The translations under genes were made by a program, and so were the position numbers. Of a stretch of DNA of 64,000 bases, positions 9,379 through 18,779 are shown piece by piece; the first letter of the stretch is position 1; the number at the start of each line of letters is the position of its first letter. This DNA is from Sulfitobacter geojensis (lineage in GTDB: Bacteria > Pseudomonadota > Alphaproteobacteria > Rhodobacterales > Rhodobacteraceae), in NCBI RefSeq assembly GCF_000622325.1, contig NZ_JASE01000005.1, positions 1 to 64,000 of the forward strand, given 5' to 3'. The notes below the pieces were generated by a model. That model was not told where the DNA came from. It ran no database searches and saw only the letters and a program-made list of their open reading frames with translations.

Positions 9379-10019
9379 AGTTCTTTCGCCTTAGTAGCTT
9401 CTGTTATTCCTTTGAGATGGAGTAAAATATCTTCTTCTGTTTCGCACGAGAAGACTTCTTTAATATCCTGCAGTTCTGAAACCGGTCGCTCCCACCAGGC
9501 CAAGTTTTGAAGCAAGGTTATAGTTTCTTGTGAAAACCGGCTTCCAACTTTGCGTGCTGGAACACCTGCAACAATACTAAATGCTTCAACACTTCGTGTT
9601 ACGACGCTTCCTGCTCCGATGATTGCACCGTTTCCAACAACAACACCTGGTAGAATTATTGTGCTATCACCAATCCAGATGTCTGATTCCAGCCTTACAC
9701 CTGCAATTTTTGTGTGTTGTCTTTGTAGCCTCAGTCGAGATGTGATTGCTAGTTGGTTTGCAACCGTCCGTGGATGATTAGAGCTGATTATTCGTATATT
9801 ATCTCCAAGGGCATTATAGTTTCCCAACGTAATTGGGGCATGTCCCTTAAGAATTGCAGGACCATTTATACGGTTATGATAACCAATACTCAGCGGGGCA
9901 TTTAATCTTGTGCCGCGTGGTACGACGCTCGAATTCAACCGAATGGATGAAAATTTCAGCATGTGCGAAATAAGTTTACGCTTATAACGACCAATGTGAA
10001 CACTTTGTAATTTTTCCAT
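9375..10019 (-). CDS. Hexapeptide-repeat acyltransferase
   Basis: A left-handed beta-helix acyltransferase of the LbH/CatB-NodL type, probably acetylating a sugar of the polysaccharide with acetyl-CoA. The [LIV]-G-x4 repeats run from about residue 40 to 165. The typical C-terminal run IWIGDSTIILPGVVVGNGAIIGAGSVVT is interrupted by no stop, then VAGVPARKVG. A candidate catalytic His lies in SSNHPRT. The gene starts eight bases after the flippase stop and its own stop overlaps the next start, so it belongs to the operon. Confidence 0.85.
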   Translation of the reverse strand: MEKLQSVHIGRYKRKLISHMLKFSSIRLNSSVVPRGTRLNAPLSIGYHNRINGPAILKGHAPITLGNYNALGDNIRIISSNHPRTVANQLAITSRLRLQRQHTKIAGVRLESDIWIGDSTIILPGVVVGNGAIIGAGSVVTRSVEAFSIVAGVPARKVGSRFSQETITLLQNLAWWERPVSELQDIKEVFSCETEEDILLHLKGITEATKAKEL

Positions 10020-10027
10020 GGAATGCC

Positions 10028-11302
10028 TTATTTTCGTTTAAGTGCCTTTGTGACTTCGTACAAAGAAGCGGCTCCCAAAAATAAACTTGCAGTTGCGGTT
10101 GCACTTGCGGCACCTATGATACCGAATTTGGGAATAAGGACGATATTCAAAACGATGTTGGCAGTTGCGGATACTGCAGTTAGTTTTGCATTTAGACTTT
10201 GCTGGCCTATCATATTTAGAACGACATTAGCGGGCCCTACCGCAGCAAAACCCGCTGTTCCGATGAAAAGAACTAACATAGGAAAATAGCTTTCCGAAAA
10301 CTGTTCGCCAAATACAATGGGGATCAATAGGTTTCCAGCTAGGGCCAGTACGACCATCGGAATCAAAGCCAAAACCAGTGATACGCAGGCGCCGATAACC
10401 ACTAGTCGTTTCAGCTGTACAAAACTACCCTCTTTCCAAAGCCTAGCGTATCGCGGTGAAAAAGAAGTTCCAACGATCTGCAGCCCTATAACAGACAACA
10501 AAGAAAGCTGTTGGGCGATACGATATATTCCCACTTCTTCGTCAGTCCGGAAGATACCGATCAGTATGATATCCGCATAGTTATTGATCTGTAATATGCC
10601 AGCAATAAGCGCGAATGACAGAAGTGTTTGAAACCAATTTGGATCGTAAAAATTGGTTTTTTCCTGACGTATTGAAGTAGGGGTTTTGTTCCACAAAATC
10701 CATACTGCAACAACGAGCGCAAATAGTGAAGATACCGCATACAAACCGACAGCAATCACGCCTGTGAGGGTGTAAAAGCTGGTAGCGAGCAACAATAAAA
10801 TTATGAGTATTGCTTGCCTAAGAACAAGGTCGGGAAACAAGCCGTAAGCGACGTGGTGTAGCCCTCTCAAAGCCCCGCTAACCAGCGCATGGGCTGCTGA
10901 CAAAGGTACAATCATGGTTGCTATCACCATAATGAAAATTCGCTCTGCTGCGACATTCCCAAAAGACCAGAGTGCAAAGTATATGATACCCATTGCTGTT
11001 ATAGACAAAATAAATGTGGTCTTTACTGACCAAGTCCATAAACTGTGAACTTCTTTCCATTTTTGTTCAGATGCATACCAAGCGGTTTCTCGGATCAGTA
11101 AACGCGGCATACCAAACAAAGAAAGCACCCCAGCGATAGAGACCACTGAAATAGCGAACGTATAAATTCCCACTCCCCTTGGCCCCAGTGCGTTTGCCAA
11201 CAGAACGGAGACACCAAAACCAAAACCAACATTAGCTAGTTTTATAACGCCAACACCCGAAAGAAGACGCATTATGGCAGCGCCTGCTAAATCATCTTTC
11301 AT
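10028..11302 (-). CDS. Oligosaccharide flippase, Wzx-like (MATE/MOP superfamily)
   Basis: A 424-residue protein with 12-14 predicted membrane helices. It matches the polysaccharide-transporter family: an N-terminal LANVGFGFGVSVLLANALGPRG-type region (GPRGVGIYTFAIS) followed by repeated Gly/Ala-rich helices. It should flip undecaprenyl-linked repeat units to the periplasm for the polymerase. ATG 11302 lies 26 bp after the sulfotransferase stop. The gene is AT-rich compared with the neighbouring sugar-nucleotide genes. Confidence 0.88.
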   Translation of the reverse strand: MKDDLAGAAIMRLLSGVGVIKLANVGFGFGVSVLLANALGPRGVGIYTFAISVVSIAGVLSLFGMPRLLIRETAWYASEQKWKEVHSLWTWSVKTTFILSITAMGIIYFALWSFGNVAAERIFIMVIATMIVPLSAAHALVSGALRGLHHVAYGLFPDLVLRQAILIILLLLATSFYTLTGVIAVGLYAVSSLFALVVAVWILWNKTPTSIRQEKTNFYDPNWFQTLLSFALIAGILQINNYADIILIGIFRTDEEVGIYRIAQQLSLLSVIGLQIVGTSFSPRYARLWKEGSFVQLKRLVVIGACVSLVLALIPMVVLALAGNLLIPIVFGEQFSESYFPMLVLFIGTAGFAAVGPANVVLNMIGQQSLNAKLTAVSATANIVLNIVLIPKFGIIGAASATATASLFLGAASLYEVTKALKRK

Positions 11303-11328
11303 GTGTCTGCTTTCTTTTATTCAGTGTG

Positions 11329-12198
11329 TTAGACTTTATACCAGTTTTTGAGATCTAGATCGGTCAATATTTCAAGCTCTTCAAGCTCTTTACGAAAATA
11401 CAAAGAAATTTTCTGTTGAAGACTATCCGGTAAGGTCAGTCGTTTAGATGTTGCTAGTGTATTGGCGCGCGTCAAAGCGACACGCAATTTATAGCGCACC
11501 GTATTCGACAAAACCTGTTTTAGCGCCGTTTTCATAACTGAATTTTTAGCCATCAGTTTAGCCAATATGCGTGATCTTGTATGCGATTGTGTGTTCGCTA
11601 AGCCGCTTTGGGCCAATAAAGGTGCCACTGAGATTCCTAGAAATGAAGCAATTTTTTGACGGCCGTCCAATGTATTTATATCTTCTGTCCGTAGGAATAG
11701 AATTTGATCTCTGTTAAATGATGCTTTCCAGGTCTTAGCTGCAGCTAAGTACCGGGATTCTTTTACGTAGACGCATTCGGAGTTTAGTTCGTTGCCATTA
11801 GCTTTGAACACGGCAGACTGAAATTCACCTCTTTCTTCTTCTTGACGGCAAGCATGCAGATAGTGCGAAAACATTCGCTCTACCGGGTGCCGAAGCAAGA
11901 CTATAAAACGTATTGCGCTTTGTTCGGGAACTGTTTGTTTGATCCGAGAGATAACTTTATCAGAATTTTGGAAATACGCAGGGGTAGCTTCGCCAACAAC
12001 TTTTTCATTTCGGGCAGATTTGAAGTGTAAGTTCAAGTATCCTTGATAACCCTGATCATAAAAAAAATCATCATTCGAATAGAATCGAAGTTCTTTGAGG
12101 TGCGGCATAAAAACATCTGGATGCTTCGACAGCCAAGCGTGCAACGTTGTAGTGCCGCACTTGGGTGCACCAACGATGAAGAAATTAGGATGTCTCAT
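11329..12198 (-). CDS. PAPS-dependent carbohydrate sulfotransferase
   Basis: Transfers sulfate from PAPS to a hydroxyl, here most likely of the polysaccharide or its precursor. The 5'-phosphosulfate loop is at residues 9-19 (VGAPKCGTTTL), and the 3'-phosphate motif follows as RHPVERMFSHY. The family usually starts just before the loop, so ATG 12198 (MRHPNFF) is preferred over a TTG at 12231, which would overlap the upstream gene; the chosen start leaves seven bases between them. PAPS could come from the ATP sulfurylase/APS kinase at 19996-21708. Sulfation of the exopolysaccharide is inferred from operon position. Confidence 0.88.
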   Translation of the reverse strand: MRHPNFFIVGAPKCGTTTLHAWLSKHPDVFMPHLKELRFYSNDDFFYDQGYQGYLNLHFKSARNEKVVGEATPAYFQNSDKVISRIKQTVPEQSAIRFIVLLRHPVERMFSHYLHACRQEEERGEFQSAVFKANGNELNSECVYVKESRYLAAAKTWKASFNRDQILFLRTEDINTLDGRQKIASFLGISVAPLLAQSGLANTQSHTRSRILAKLMAKNSVMKTALKQVLSNTVRYKLRVALTRANTLATSKRLTLPDSLQQKISLYFRKELEELEILTDLDLKNWYKV

Positions 12199-12205
12199 TT
12201 TGGGG

Positions 12206-13222
12206 TCATCGTAAGATGCCACGGCTGTCAAAATAGTCTGCCACGTCCTGCGCGGTCATCCCTTTTTCCACCGCCGAATTATAGGGGCGATCGGCTTTTT
12301 GGCGGCCTTTGACCAGTGGATACTGGTCTTCGTGGTTTCCAGCAAAGGCGGGCAGGACAACAAAGAAATCTTCGATTTCATAGGTGCGGCGCACCTCTTC
12401 ATCGTTCATCAACTCTTCGTACATCTTTTCACCAGGCTTGGCGCCGATTTCGGTAATTTGAATGTCTTTGCCGCCCGCCAATGTACTGACCATATGGGTT
12501 GCAATGTCTTCGATCCGGGCCACCGGCATTTTGGTGACAAAGACTTCGCCGCCTGTGGCAATCATCGCGGATTGCAGGACCAGGCCCACGGCCTCTTCCA
12601 AAGTCATGATGAACCGGGTCATTTCCCGGTCTGTCAGGGTCACAGGACCGCCCTGTTCAATCTGGCGTTGGAACAATGGCACGACGGACCCGCGCGATCC
12701 CAACACATTGCCAAAGCGGGTGGATGCAAAGACAGCTTTAGAATTGCGGTTGTTCAGGCTGGCGGCTGTCATCAGTCGTTCGCCCATCAGTTTCGATGTG
12801 CCCATCACATTGGTGGGGTTTACCGCTTTGTCGGACGATGTGAAGATCACCCGGTCCACACCGTTGGCCAGGGCCGCATCGATGATATTCTGCGTGCCTT
12901 CGATATTGGTGCGTACGGCCTGGGTCGGGCTGTCTTCGCACAGGCCGACATGCTTCAGCGCAGCAGAATGCAACACCACATCAATGCCTTGCATCCGCTG
13001 TTTGAGCGCTTCCAAATCTCGAATATCCGCCAGATAGCAGTTGACGTGAAAGTGATCTTTGTGCGTCTGTTGCAAAAAGAATAGTTCACTTTCGTTGTTG
13101 TCCACGCAGACGACCCGGTCTGCCCCTGCGGCCACAACCTGTTTTGTCAGTTCTGCCCCTACGGTGCCACAGGCTCCCGTGATCAGGACGCTGCGCCCTT
13201 TAAAATCTACTGTCTGGCTCAT
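12206..13222 (-). CDS. Soluble UDP-sugar 4,6-dehydratase-like SDR (CapD/FlaA1 family)
   Basis: Extended SDR of the polysaccharide-biosynthesis type: TGACGTVG nucleotide loop, SAALKHV, and an SDKAVNPTNVMGTSK segment in which Met replaces the usual catalytic Tyr, as in WbpM/FlaA1 enzymes. RFGNVLGSRGSVVPLF and PGEKMYEEL are also family hallmarks. It probably converts UDP-GlcNAc, or a related nucleotide sugar, to a 4-keto-6-deoxy intermediate. ATG 13222 is chosen because it overlaps the stop of the sulfoquinovose-synthase-like gene as ATGA; an ATG at 13228 in the same frame is possible. It lacks the membrane domain of the larger homologue at 29748-31643. Confidence 0.85.
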   Translation of the reverse strand: MSQTVDFKGRSVLITGACGTVGAELTKQVVAAGADRVVCVDNNESELFFLQQTHKDHFHVNCYLADIRDLEALKQRMQGIDVVLHSAALKHVGLCEDSPTQAVRTNIEGTQNIIDAALANGVDRVIFTSSDKAVNPTNVMGTSKLMGERLMTAASLNNRNSKAVFASTRFGNVLGSRGSVVPLFQRQIEQGGPVTLTDREMTRFIMTLEEAVGLVLQSAMIATGGEVFVTKMPVARIEDIATHMVSTLAGGKDIQITEIGAKPGEKMYEELMNDEEVRRTYEIEDFFVVLPAFAGNHEDQYPLVKGRQKADRPYNSAVEKGMTAQDVADYFDSRGILR

Positions 13223-14370
13223 TTCCATTTCACCCGTGGCATAATTCGGTTTTCGATGATACGATCCTTAACGTCGATGATCCGGTCCAGCATGTCGCTG
13301 ACCACGTCATCGGTCATGTAATGAGGTTTTAGGCCCATTTCGATCAGCCCCGAATGGCTCGGATTGTAATAGTGTTCTTCCATTTCCTTACGCGGGTTTG
13401 GAATAGATTTCACTGCGACGTTTAGACCCTTTTGGTTCCCCACTGACTGCACTTTGTCGGCGATCTGGTTGACGCTAAAGGTTTCGGTCAATTGGTTAAA
13501 GATTTTCAATTCACCTTCGCCGGCTGGGTGTTGGGCCGCCAGCATAACACATTGCAAAGTGTCGCGCAGGTTCAGATAGCCGCGCGTTTGGCCACCGCCG
13601 CCGTAAACGGTCAGCGGGATACCAGCGACAGCCTGCACTAAAAAGCGGTTCACAACGGTGCCGAAGATATCATCGTAATGGAAGTTTGGCACTAAAGATG
13701 GGTCCATATCCGCCTGATCGGTCGACAGGCCATACACAGGGCCTTGCATCAGATCGGTGACTTTCAAGCCATAGATGCGCACATAGAACCACAGAAGATC
13801 TGTATCCAGCACTTTGGTCGTATGATACAGCGATCCGGCTGCGCGCGGGAACAGGAATTTGCCAGTGCGCCCTTTGTGTTCAATATCGATCCAGCCTTCT
13901 TCAATATCAATATTGGGGGTGCCGTATTCGCCCATTGTGCCCAATTTGACCATATGAGCCTTGGGGGCATGTTCGATCATTGCCCAGATCAGGTTGAACG
14001 TCACATCCAAGTTGTTTTTGAAGGTGGTGCGTGCGGTTTTGAAATTCTGCATCGAATAAGGAGCAGAGGGTTGTTCTGCATAGTGGATGATTGTATCGGG
14101 TGCCGTCTCGGCTACCGCAGACATCATCACCTCGGGATCGGCTAGATCACCAATGCGTACGTGGATGTCGTGGCCAGAAATTTCTTTAAACTTTGCAGCT
14201 CGTTGGGTGAGGGTCGGGGTGGGCAACAAAGCTTCGCTATCAGTTTCTTCGGCGATGAGGCGTCGCAAATAGTTGTCAACAACCGTTACCTCATGCCCCG
14301 CTGCGGCAAAATCCATTGCGGTGGGCCAACCTAAGTATCCGTCACCCCCCAATATAAGTACTTTCATCAT
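13219..14370 (-). CDS. UDP-sulfoquinovose synthase-like SDR (SQD1/SqdB/Agl3 family)
   Basis: SQD1-family enzymes make UDP-sulfoquinovose from UDP-glucose and sulfite with tightly bound NAD. This protein shows the distinctive N-terminus GGDGYLGW (residues 8-15), the PSAPYSM segment, the catalytic Thr in KLGTMGEYGTP, and YxxxK in SLYHTTKVLD. It then has LLWFYVRIYGL and QGPVYG, as in the family. At 383 residues it is full length. None of the lipid-side genes (sqdD/sqdX type) is nearby. Instead it sits inside a polysaccharide operon, so the product is more likely used in a glycan. AAGGA precedes a double ATG (14370/14367). Its stop overlaps the next gene. Confidence 0.85.
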   Translation of the reverse strand: MMKVLILGGDGYLGWPTAMDFAAAGHEVTVVDNYLRRLIAEETDSEALLPTPTLTQRAAKFKEISGHDIHVRIGDLADPEVMMSAVAETAPDTIIHYAEQPSAPYSMQNFKTARTTFKNNLDVTFNLIWAMIEHAPKAHMVKLGTMGEYGTPNIDIEEGWIDIEHKGRTGKFLFPRAAGSLYHTTKVLDTDLLWFYVRIYGLKVTDLMQGPVYGLSTDQADMDPSLVPNFHYDDIFGTVVNRFLVQAVAGIPLTVYGGGGQTRGYLNLRDTLQCVMLAAQHPAGEGELKIFNQLTETFSVNQIADKVQSVGNQKGLNVAVKSIPNPRKEMEEHYYNPSHSGLIEMGLKPHYMTDDVVSDMLDRIIDVKDRIIENRIMPRVKWK

Positions 14371-14385
14371 GATATCCTTTGTTTT

Positions 14386-15360
14386 CTAATTGCGGAAGAA
14401 CGAAACCGTTTTGCGCAATCCGTCATCAAGTTGTGTTTGACATGTCCAATCCAGCATCTTCGCGGCTTTGCGTGTGTCTGAATAATTACGAGCCACATCG
14501 CCTTGGCGAGTTTCGCCGTTGATGTAGTTTGCTTTGATACCTGCAACTTCTTCTAGAGCATAGACTAATTTGTCGGTCAGCTGCCCAATAGTGGTTTCAG
14601 CGTTTGTAGCAATTTGGAATGTTTCGCCGCCAATCCCAGGAACAGTCGCAGCTTTGTAGACGGCGGCGATTAAGTCGCCTAGGTAAATGAAATCGCGGGT
14701 CTGGCTGCCATCGCCGTAGATCTCCAAGGTTTCGCCCGCCATCGCTTGCTTTATGAATTTGGCAACAACCGACGCTTTCTTGTTTGATCCCTCGCCATAA
14801 ACATTGCCAAAGCGCAAGGTCACTGTCTCAACTCCAAAGCAATGGAAGTAGGCAGAACAATAGCCTTCTCCTGCTAATTTGGATGCTCCGTAAGGTGACG
14901 CAGGGTGTGGAGCCATTTCTTCATTCAGAGGTGGGGTCTGCACACCCAAGGGTGCGCCCGAAGAGGCAAAAACAACCCGTCCTACAGCATGGTGACGCGC
15001 AGCTTCTAACGCATTCAAGGTACCTAGAACATTGGCGCGACAGTCCCCGATGGGGTCGGTGACCGATGGGGCGACACCGGTATTGGCAGCCAAATGTACA
15101 ATCACATCTGCTCCGGCTGCTGCTTGGCGCAGACTATCAGCATCCAAGATATCGCCCTTGATCAGCGTGGTTCCCACTGTCCAAGACAATAGGTTCGTCT
15201 CGTCGTGATCGCTAAAATGGCCTTCCAACGCCAAGTCGTCCCGGGTTCCAACAGTCAAGTTGTCATATACCCGTATTTGATCGTGGGGCGAGGCAGTTTT
15301 CAGGTGCCGGATCAATGCCCGCCCAATAAAGCCGCATCCGCCAGTAATCAGCCATTTCAT
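14386..15360 (-). CDS. NAD-dependent UDP-sugar 4-epimerase-type SDR
   Basis: Extended SDR of the GalE/WbpP group: GGCGFIGRAL nucleotide loop, HLAANTGVAPSV, catalytic Ser in FASSGAP, YxxxK in YGASK, then RFGNVYGEGSN and DGSQTRDFIYL, typical of UDP-Glc/GlcNAc 4-epimerases. It probably interconverts UDP-GlcNAc/GalNAc or the Glc/Gal or uronate forms; substrate cannot be fixed. ATG 15360 overlaps the stop of the upstream glycosyltransferase as ATGA and starts exactly at the Rossmann strand. Confidence 0.87.
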   Translation of the reverse strand: MKWLITGGCGFIGRALIRHLKTASPHDQIRVYDNLTVGTRDDLALEGHFSDHDETNLLSWTVGTTLIKGDILDADSLRQAAAGADVIVHLAANTGVAPSVTDPIGDCRANVLGTLNALEAARHHAVGRVVFASSGAPLGVQTPPLNEEMAPHPASPYGASKLAGEGYCSAYFHCFGVETVTLRFGNVYGEGSNKKASVVAKFIKQAMAGETLEIYGDGSQTRDFIYLGDLIAAVYKAATVPGIGGETFQIATNAETTIGQLTDKLVYALEEVAGIKANYINGETRQGDVARNYSDTRKAAKMLDWTCQTQLDDGLRKTVSFFRN

Positions 15361-16496
15361 GTTGGTATCTTTTCTTTCTTTGAGATTGCTGCTGCATAGG
15401 CCAGTTGATGTCGCTGAACGCAAGCATCTAGAGAATAATGTGCCACGACGCGGCGGCGACCCGCCTTCCGATATCGATCGTAGATCGCCGAATTAGTGAT
15501 AATCTGAGCGACAGCGTCGGACAATGCGTGCACATCGCCTTCGGGAACAACAATCCCAGCAGGATCGTCCCCGTATGTGCCCATCATTTCGGCTACGCCG
15601 CCCACATCGAAGCAGGCACAAGGCACGCCCATGGCCATAGCTTCTAACAAGGAAATGGGGCTGGCTTCGGAATGGGAAGTTAGCACCAAAAGGTCGGTGT
15701 CTTTCAAGACCGCAACCATATCGTCTTTAAATCCTGGGGTGGCGATATGATCCGATAAATCGCGGGCTTTGATATCTGCCAATATGGGTTGCCAAAAATC
15801 AGTTTGGCTGTCCAAGAATTTGCCCACAACTTCCCCTTCGATGGGAATGCCTCGGCCCCGCAATATGTCAATCACGTCAACAAAGCGTCCTTGGCCTTTG
15901 ATCCAATTCCAATTGCCAATCAGTGTTGCTTTGGGGGGGCTGTGCAAGGGATGTGTTACCGGTTGAAACCGATCTATATCTACAGGAGCGAAAATTACGT
16001 GTGGGGCAGCATCCATTACGTCATAATGTTGTCCGACACGAGTTGCGGCTATGACAATGACATCGGCGACGTGTTTGACCAGTCTACCCAAAATGCGAGA
16101 CAGTCCTTTTCCAAACACGGTGTCATTCAGATGCCATACAACTGGCACGTTGGCCAGACGCCCGGCTAGGGCAGGGATCACATCAAACGCGCCGTTCACA
16201 TGGACCACATCGGGACGTTCGCGCCGCAAATAGGCACGCAACTTGATTATGCTGATGGGAGCGGTAAAGACAAACTTTGAGAACGCACGGATCTTTCTTG
16301 GCAAAACCGGTTTGGCAATGGGCAAGCGGTCGAGAGGTATCGCACGTTCGGTTAAATACGCTGCCGCTGTGCCGTCCATATCGGGGATAGCTATACGAAT
16401 ATCATCGCCCGCGGCTAGCATACGTTCATAAACTGCTCGAGCACGAATTGTGGGACCACCCACATTGGGGTCAAACAGAAAGCAAATAACCTTCAT
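15357..16496 (-). CDS. Glycosyltransferase family 4
   Basis: GT-B glycosyltransferase with an N-terminal acceptor domain starting MKVICFLFDPNVGGP and a C-terminal donor domain containing GNWNWIKGQGRFVDV and the E-x7-E motif in SHSEASPISLLEAMAMGVPCACFDVGG. It adds one sugar of the repeat unit; the sugar is not readable from sequence. ATG 16496 (ten bases after the capG stop) is preferred to the TTG just before it. Its stop overlaps the next start. Confidence 0.9.
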   Translation of the reverse strand: MKVICFLFDPNVGGPTIRARAVYERMLAAGDDIRIAIPDMDGTAAAYLTERAIPLDRLPIAKPVLPRKIRAFSKFVFTAPISIIKLRAYLRRERPDVVHVNGAFDVIPALAGRLANVPVVWHLNDTVFGKGLSRILGRLVKHVADVIVIAATRVGQHYDVMDAAPHVIFAPVDIDRFQPVTHPLHSPPKATLIGNWNWIKGQGRFVDVIDILRGRGIPIEGEVVGKFLDSQTDFWQPILADIKARDLSDHIATPGFKDDMVAVLKDTDLLVLTSHSEASPISLLEAMAMGVPCACFDVGGVAEMMGTYGDDPAGIVVPEGDVHALSDAVAQIITNSAIYDRYRKAGRRRVVAHYSLDACVQRHQLAYAAAISKKEKIPT

Positions 16497-16506
16497 CAAA
16501 GTGGCC

Positions 16507-17658
16507 CTAGCTTTGGTTCATTCGAATGCCGTCCCAGTTATTCGAAAGGCGTGCTGTGCCTAAGATCAAATTCACGACCCGCTCAGATGTGTTAGCGATA
16601 ATGTAGTCGTCAGGGGTGGGTACAGGATTTAATCCAGCGGCTGTGCGGGTTTCGTATTGGGCAACTATCGTGTGCACACCATCCAATATAGTATCGCGGT
16701 TCAGTCCAGTCATGACCAAAGAGCCCACATCCACGGCTTCGGGCCGTTCAATCGCATCGCGAGGTGTGATCGCAGGGAAGCCAAGGATTGACGCCTCTTC
16801 TGCGATCGTCCCGCTGTCGGAAATCGCGCAAAAGGCATTCGTTTGCAGGTTGTTATAGTCATGGAATCCAAATGGTTTCATGTCTTTGACACGCGAATCA
16901 AACGTCAATTCTAATGCTTCAAGCCGCTTGCGGGTACGTGGGTGTGTCGACAAAATTACTGGTATGTCATAGGTTTTCGCTAACGTATTCAACGTATCGA
17001 CCAACTGGGTCAGGCGCTTTTTGTTGTCGACGTTTTCTTCACGGTGAAGGGATGCAACAAAATAGCCCCGCTTTGTTAGACTTAAACGTTTGACCACGTC
17101 AGATGCTTCGATTTGTGGGCGGTAATGTTCCAAAACTTCGCGCATTGGCGAGCCAGTGAGATTGATACGGCGGTGTTCCAAGCCTTCGGACAACAAATGC
17201 CTACGGGCGTGCTCAGAATAAACAAGGTTGAAGTCGGCGATGTGGTCAACGATGCGGCGATTGGTCTCTTCGGGCACATTACGATCAAAGGAACGGTTGC
17301 CAGCCTCCATATGGTAGACTGGAATCTTCATTCGTCGTGCCATGATTGCCGAAATTGCCGAATTCGTGTCGCCCAAGACAACCACAGCCTCTGGTTTTTC
17401 TGCAACAAGTACCTTTTCCGTTTCCGTCAGGATCCCACCAAGGGTTTCCCCAAGGCTACCACCACCGACGCCAAGGAAATGGTCAGGCTTGCGCACGCCA
17501 AGGTCTTCAAAAAAAACCTCGTTCAGCTCATAATCCCAGTTCTGTCCGGTGTGGACAATCACATGATCAGTGTAGCGGTCCAACCGATCCATCACGCGTG
17601 ACAAGCGGATGATTTCGGGGCGGGTACCTAGAATTGTCATGACCTTTAGCTTACTCAT
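16507..17658 (-). CDS. capG: UDP-N-acetylglucosamine 2-epimerase family, CapG/WbjD/FnlC
   Basis: Last enzyme of UDP-N-acetyl-L-fucosamine synthesis: it epimerises the C2 of the UDP-L-PneNAc intermediate. Features are TILGTRPEIIRLS at the N-terminus, HTGQN, GDTNS, HMEAGNRSFD, PEETNRRIVDHIAD, and LHREENVD, all hallmarks of the 2-epimerase family; the NRSFDRNVPEE variant and the gene order identify the CapG branch. ATG 17658 overlaps the capF stop (ATGA). Confidence 0.9.
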   Translation of the reverse strand: MSKLKVMTILGTRPEIIRLSRVMDRLDRYTDHVIVHTGQNWDYELNEVFFEDLGVRKPDHFLGVGGGSLGETLGGILTETEKVLVAEKPEAVVVLGDTNSAISAIMARRMKIPVYHMEAGNRSFDRNVPEETNRRIVDHIADFNLVYSEHARRHLLSEGLEHRRINLTGSPMREVLEHYRPQIEASDVVKRLSLTKRGYFVASLHREENVDNKKRLTQLVDTLNTLAKTYDIPVILSTHPRTRKRLEALELTFDSRVKDMKPFGFHDYNNLQTNAFCAISDSGTIAEEASILGFPAITPRDAIERPEAVDVGSLVMTGLNRDTILDGVHTIVAQYETRTAAGLNPVPTPDDYIIANTSERVVNLILGTARLSNNWDGIRMNQS

Positions 17659-18779
17659 GGCAGTACCTTATCAGAAAAAGTATCAGGGTTTTGTGGGTCA
17701 TATAAATTATGCGTCCAGAACAGTGTTAGAAGCGATTTCTGGCCAATATTTTCGATCGAATGGGTATGCAGCGTCGGCATGTCCACGGCTGCGGGGGCGT
17801 CACCCGAAACGTGATATTCCCAGACCTCATCGTTCAGCACCTTGCGCACGCGGATCACGGCCTCACCTTGTATAACAAGAAAGCGCTCGACCTTATCGAG
17901 GTGAAAGTGATCGCCGCGCGTTATGCCTGGTTCTGTTGTTGACAAGAATGTCTGCCCACCACCACCGCCCTTGACCGCTTCGAATAGAGTGCCACGTGAG
18001 TCAGTGTTGAGCTTTAAGGGACGTGACCATCCGTCAGGGTAAGTCGCTGCGCGATAACTGTTGAACAGAGCAAGATCAAACGCGTCAGAGCAGTCAGGGT
18101 AGATATTGGCGATATAAGACGCATGAAATCCTTCAAGCTTAGCCAAAAGATCGGGCACGCTGATGGGGCGAGGTTCAGGCGTGAGGCAGCCTGTGGTCCC
18201 GCCTATAATCGCATCAATGGCCACCTGTGCCGCCGCACCTGCGTGCAAAAGCTGCACGCGGCCATCGGGGTTCGCGGTGATTTTTTGACCGGTCAGGATT
18301 TGCTTGATCAGCGTCGCGGTGACGTTGTTGTAAAAGGGCTGTGCGCCCTCGCCAAAAATATGTGGCAAAACCAGGTCAGTGTAGCGCGAAAAGGAGGCAT
18401 CCAGGACTTCGCCAGCAACTCTCTTAGAACGGCCATATGGTGTGTCGCTGGCGGCATGGGTCGAATTGGCATAAACAATATGCGGTGTAGACTCGGCGGC
18501 GCGGCAGGCGCTCGCAAGACGTCGCGCAATGTTCGGGTTAGCGGCTTCGACCTCATCATCAGGCGCGCGGTTCACGCCGGCAAAGTGCAGCACTGCATCA
18601 GCCCCGCGGACCGCGGCCTGCAAGATTGCGTCATCATCAAACCCAGCATGGCTCAGCGCCACAATCTCATAAGGCAATGGCCCGCCTTGAAAACTTGCAG
18701 CACAGTTGGCCGCATGCAGTCGGGCATGAGCATGCCAACCGATCAATCCCTTGGCCCCTGTTACGACGATTTTTATCAT
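17655..18779 (-). CDS. capF: CapF/WbjC/FnlB bifunctional reductase-epimerase with cupin domain
   Basis: Second enzyme of UDP-L-FucNAc synthesis. An N-terminal SDR domain (TGAKGLIGWHAHARL, AGVNRAPDDEVEAAN, YGRSKRVAGE) is fused to a C-terminal cupin from about residue 245, with GTLFEAVKGGGGGQTFLSTTEPGITRGDHFHLDK split over the metal-binding His-x-His, and later LHTHSIEN. That fused architecture is specific to CapF. It starts at ATG 18779, overlapping capE by four bases. Confidence 0.92.
   Translation of the reverse strand: MIKIVVTGAKGLIGWHAHARLHAANCAASFQGGPLPYEIVALSHAGFDDDAILQAAVRGADAVLHFAGVNRAPDDEVEAANPNIARRLASACRAAESTPHIVYANSTHAASDTPYGRSKRVAGEVLDASFSRYTDLVLPHIFGEGAQPFYNNVTATLIKQILTGQKITANPDGRVQLLHAGAAAQVAIDAIIGGTTGCLTPEPRPISVPDLLAKLEGFHASYIANIYPDCSDAFDLALFNSYRAATYPDGWSRPLKLNTDSRGTLFEAVKGGGGGQTFLSTTEPGITRGDHFHLDKVERFLVIQGEAVIRVRKVLNDEVWEYHVSGDAPAAVDMPTLHTHSIENIGQKSLLTLFWTHNLYDPQNPDTFSDKVLP

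Noticed and set aside
12299..13084. A 261-codon plus-strand frame
   Set aside because: Antisense shadow of the 4,6-dehydratase gene.
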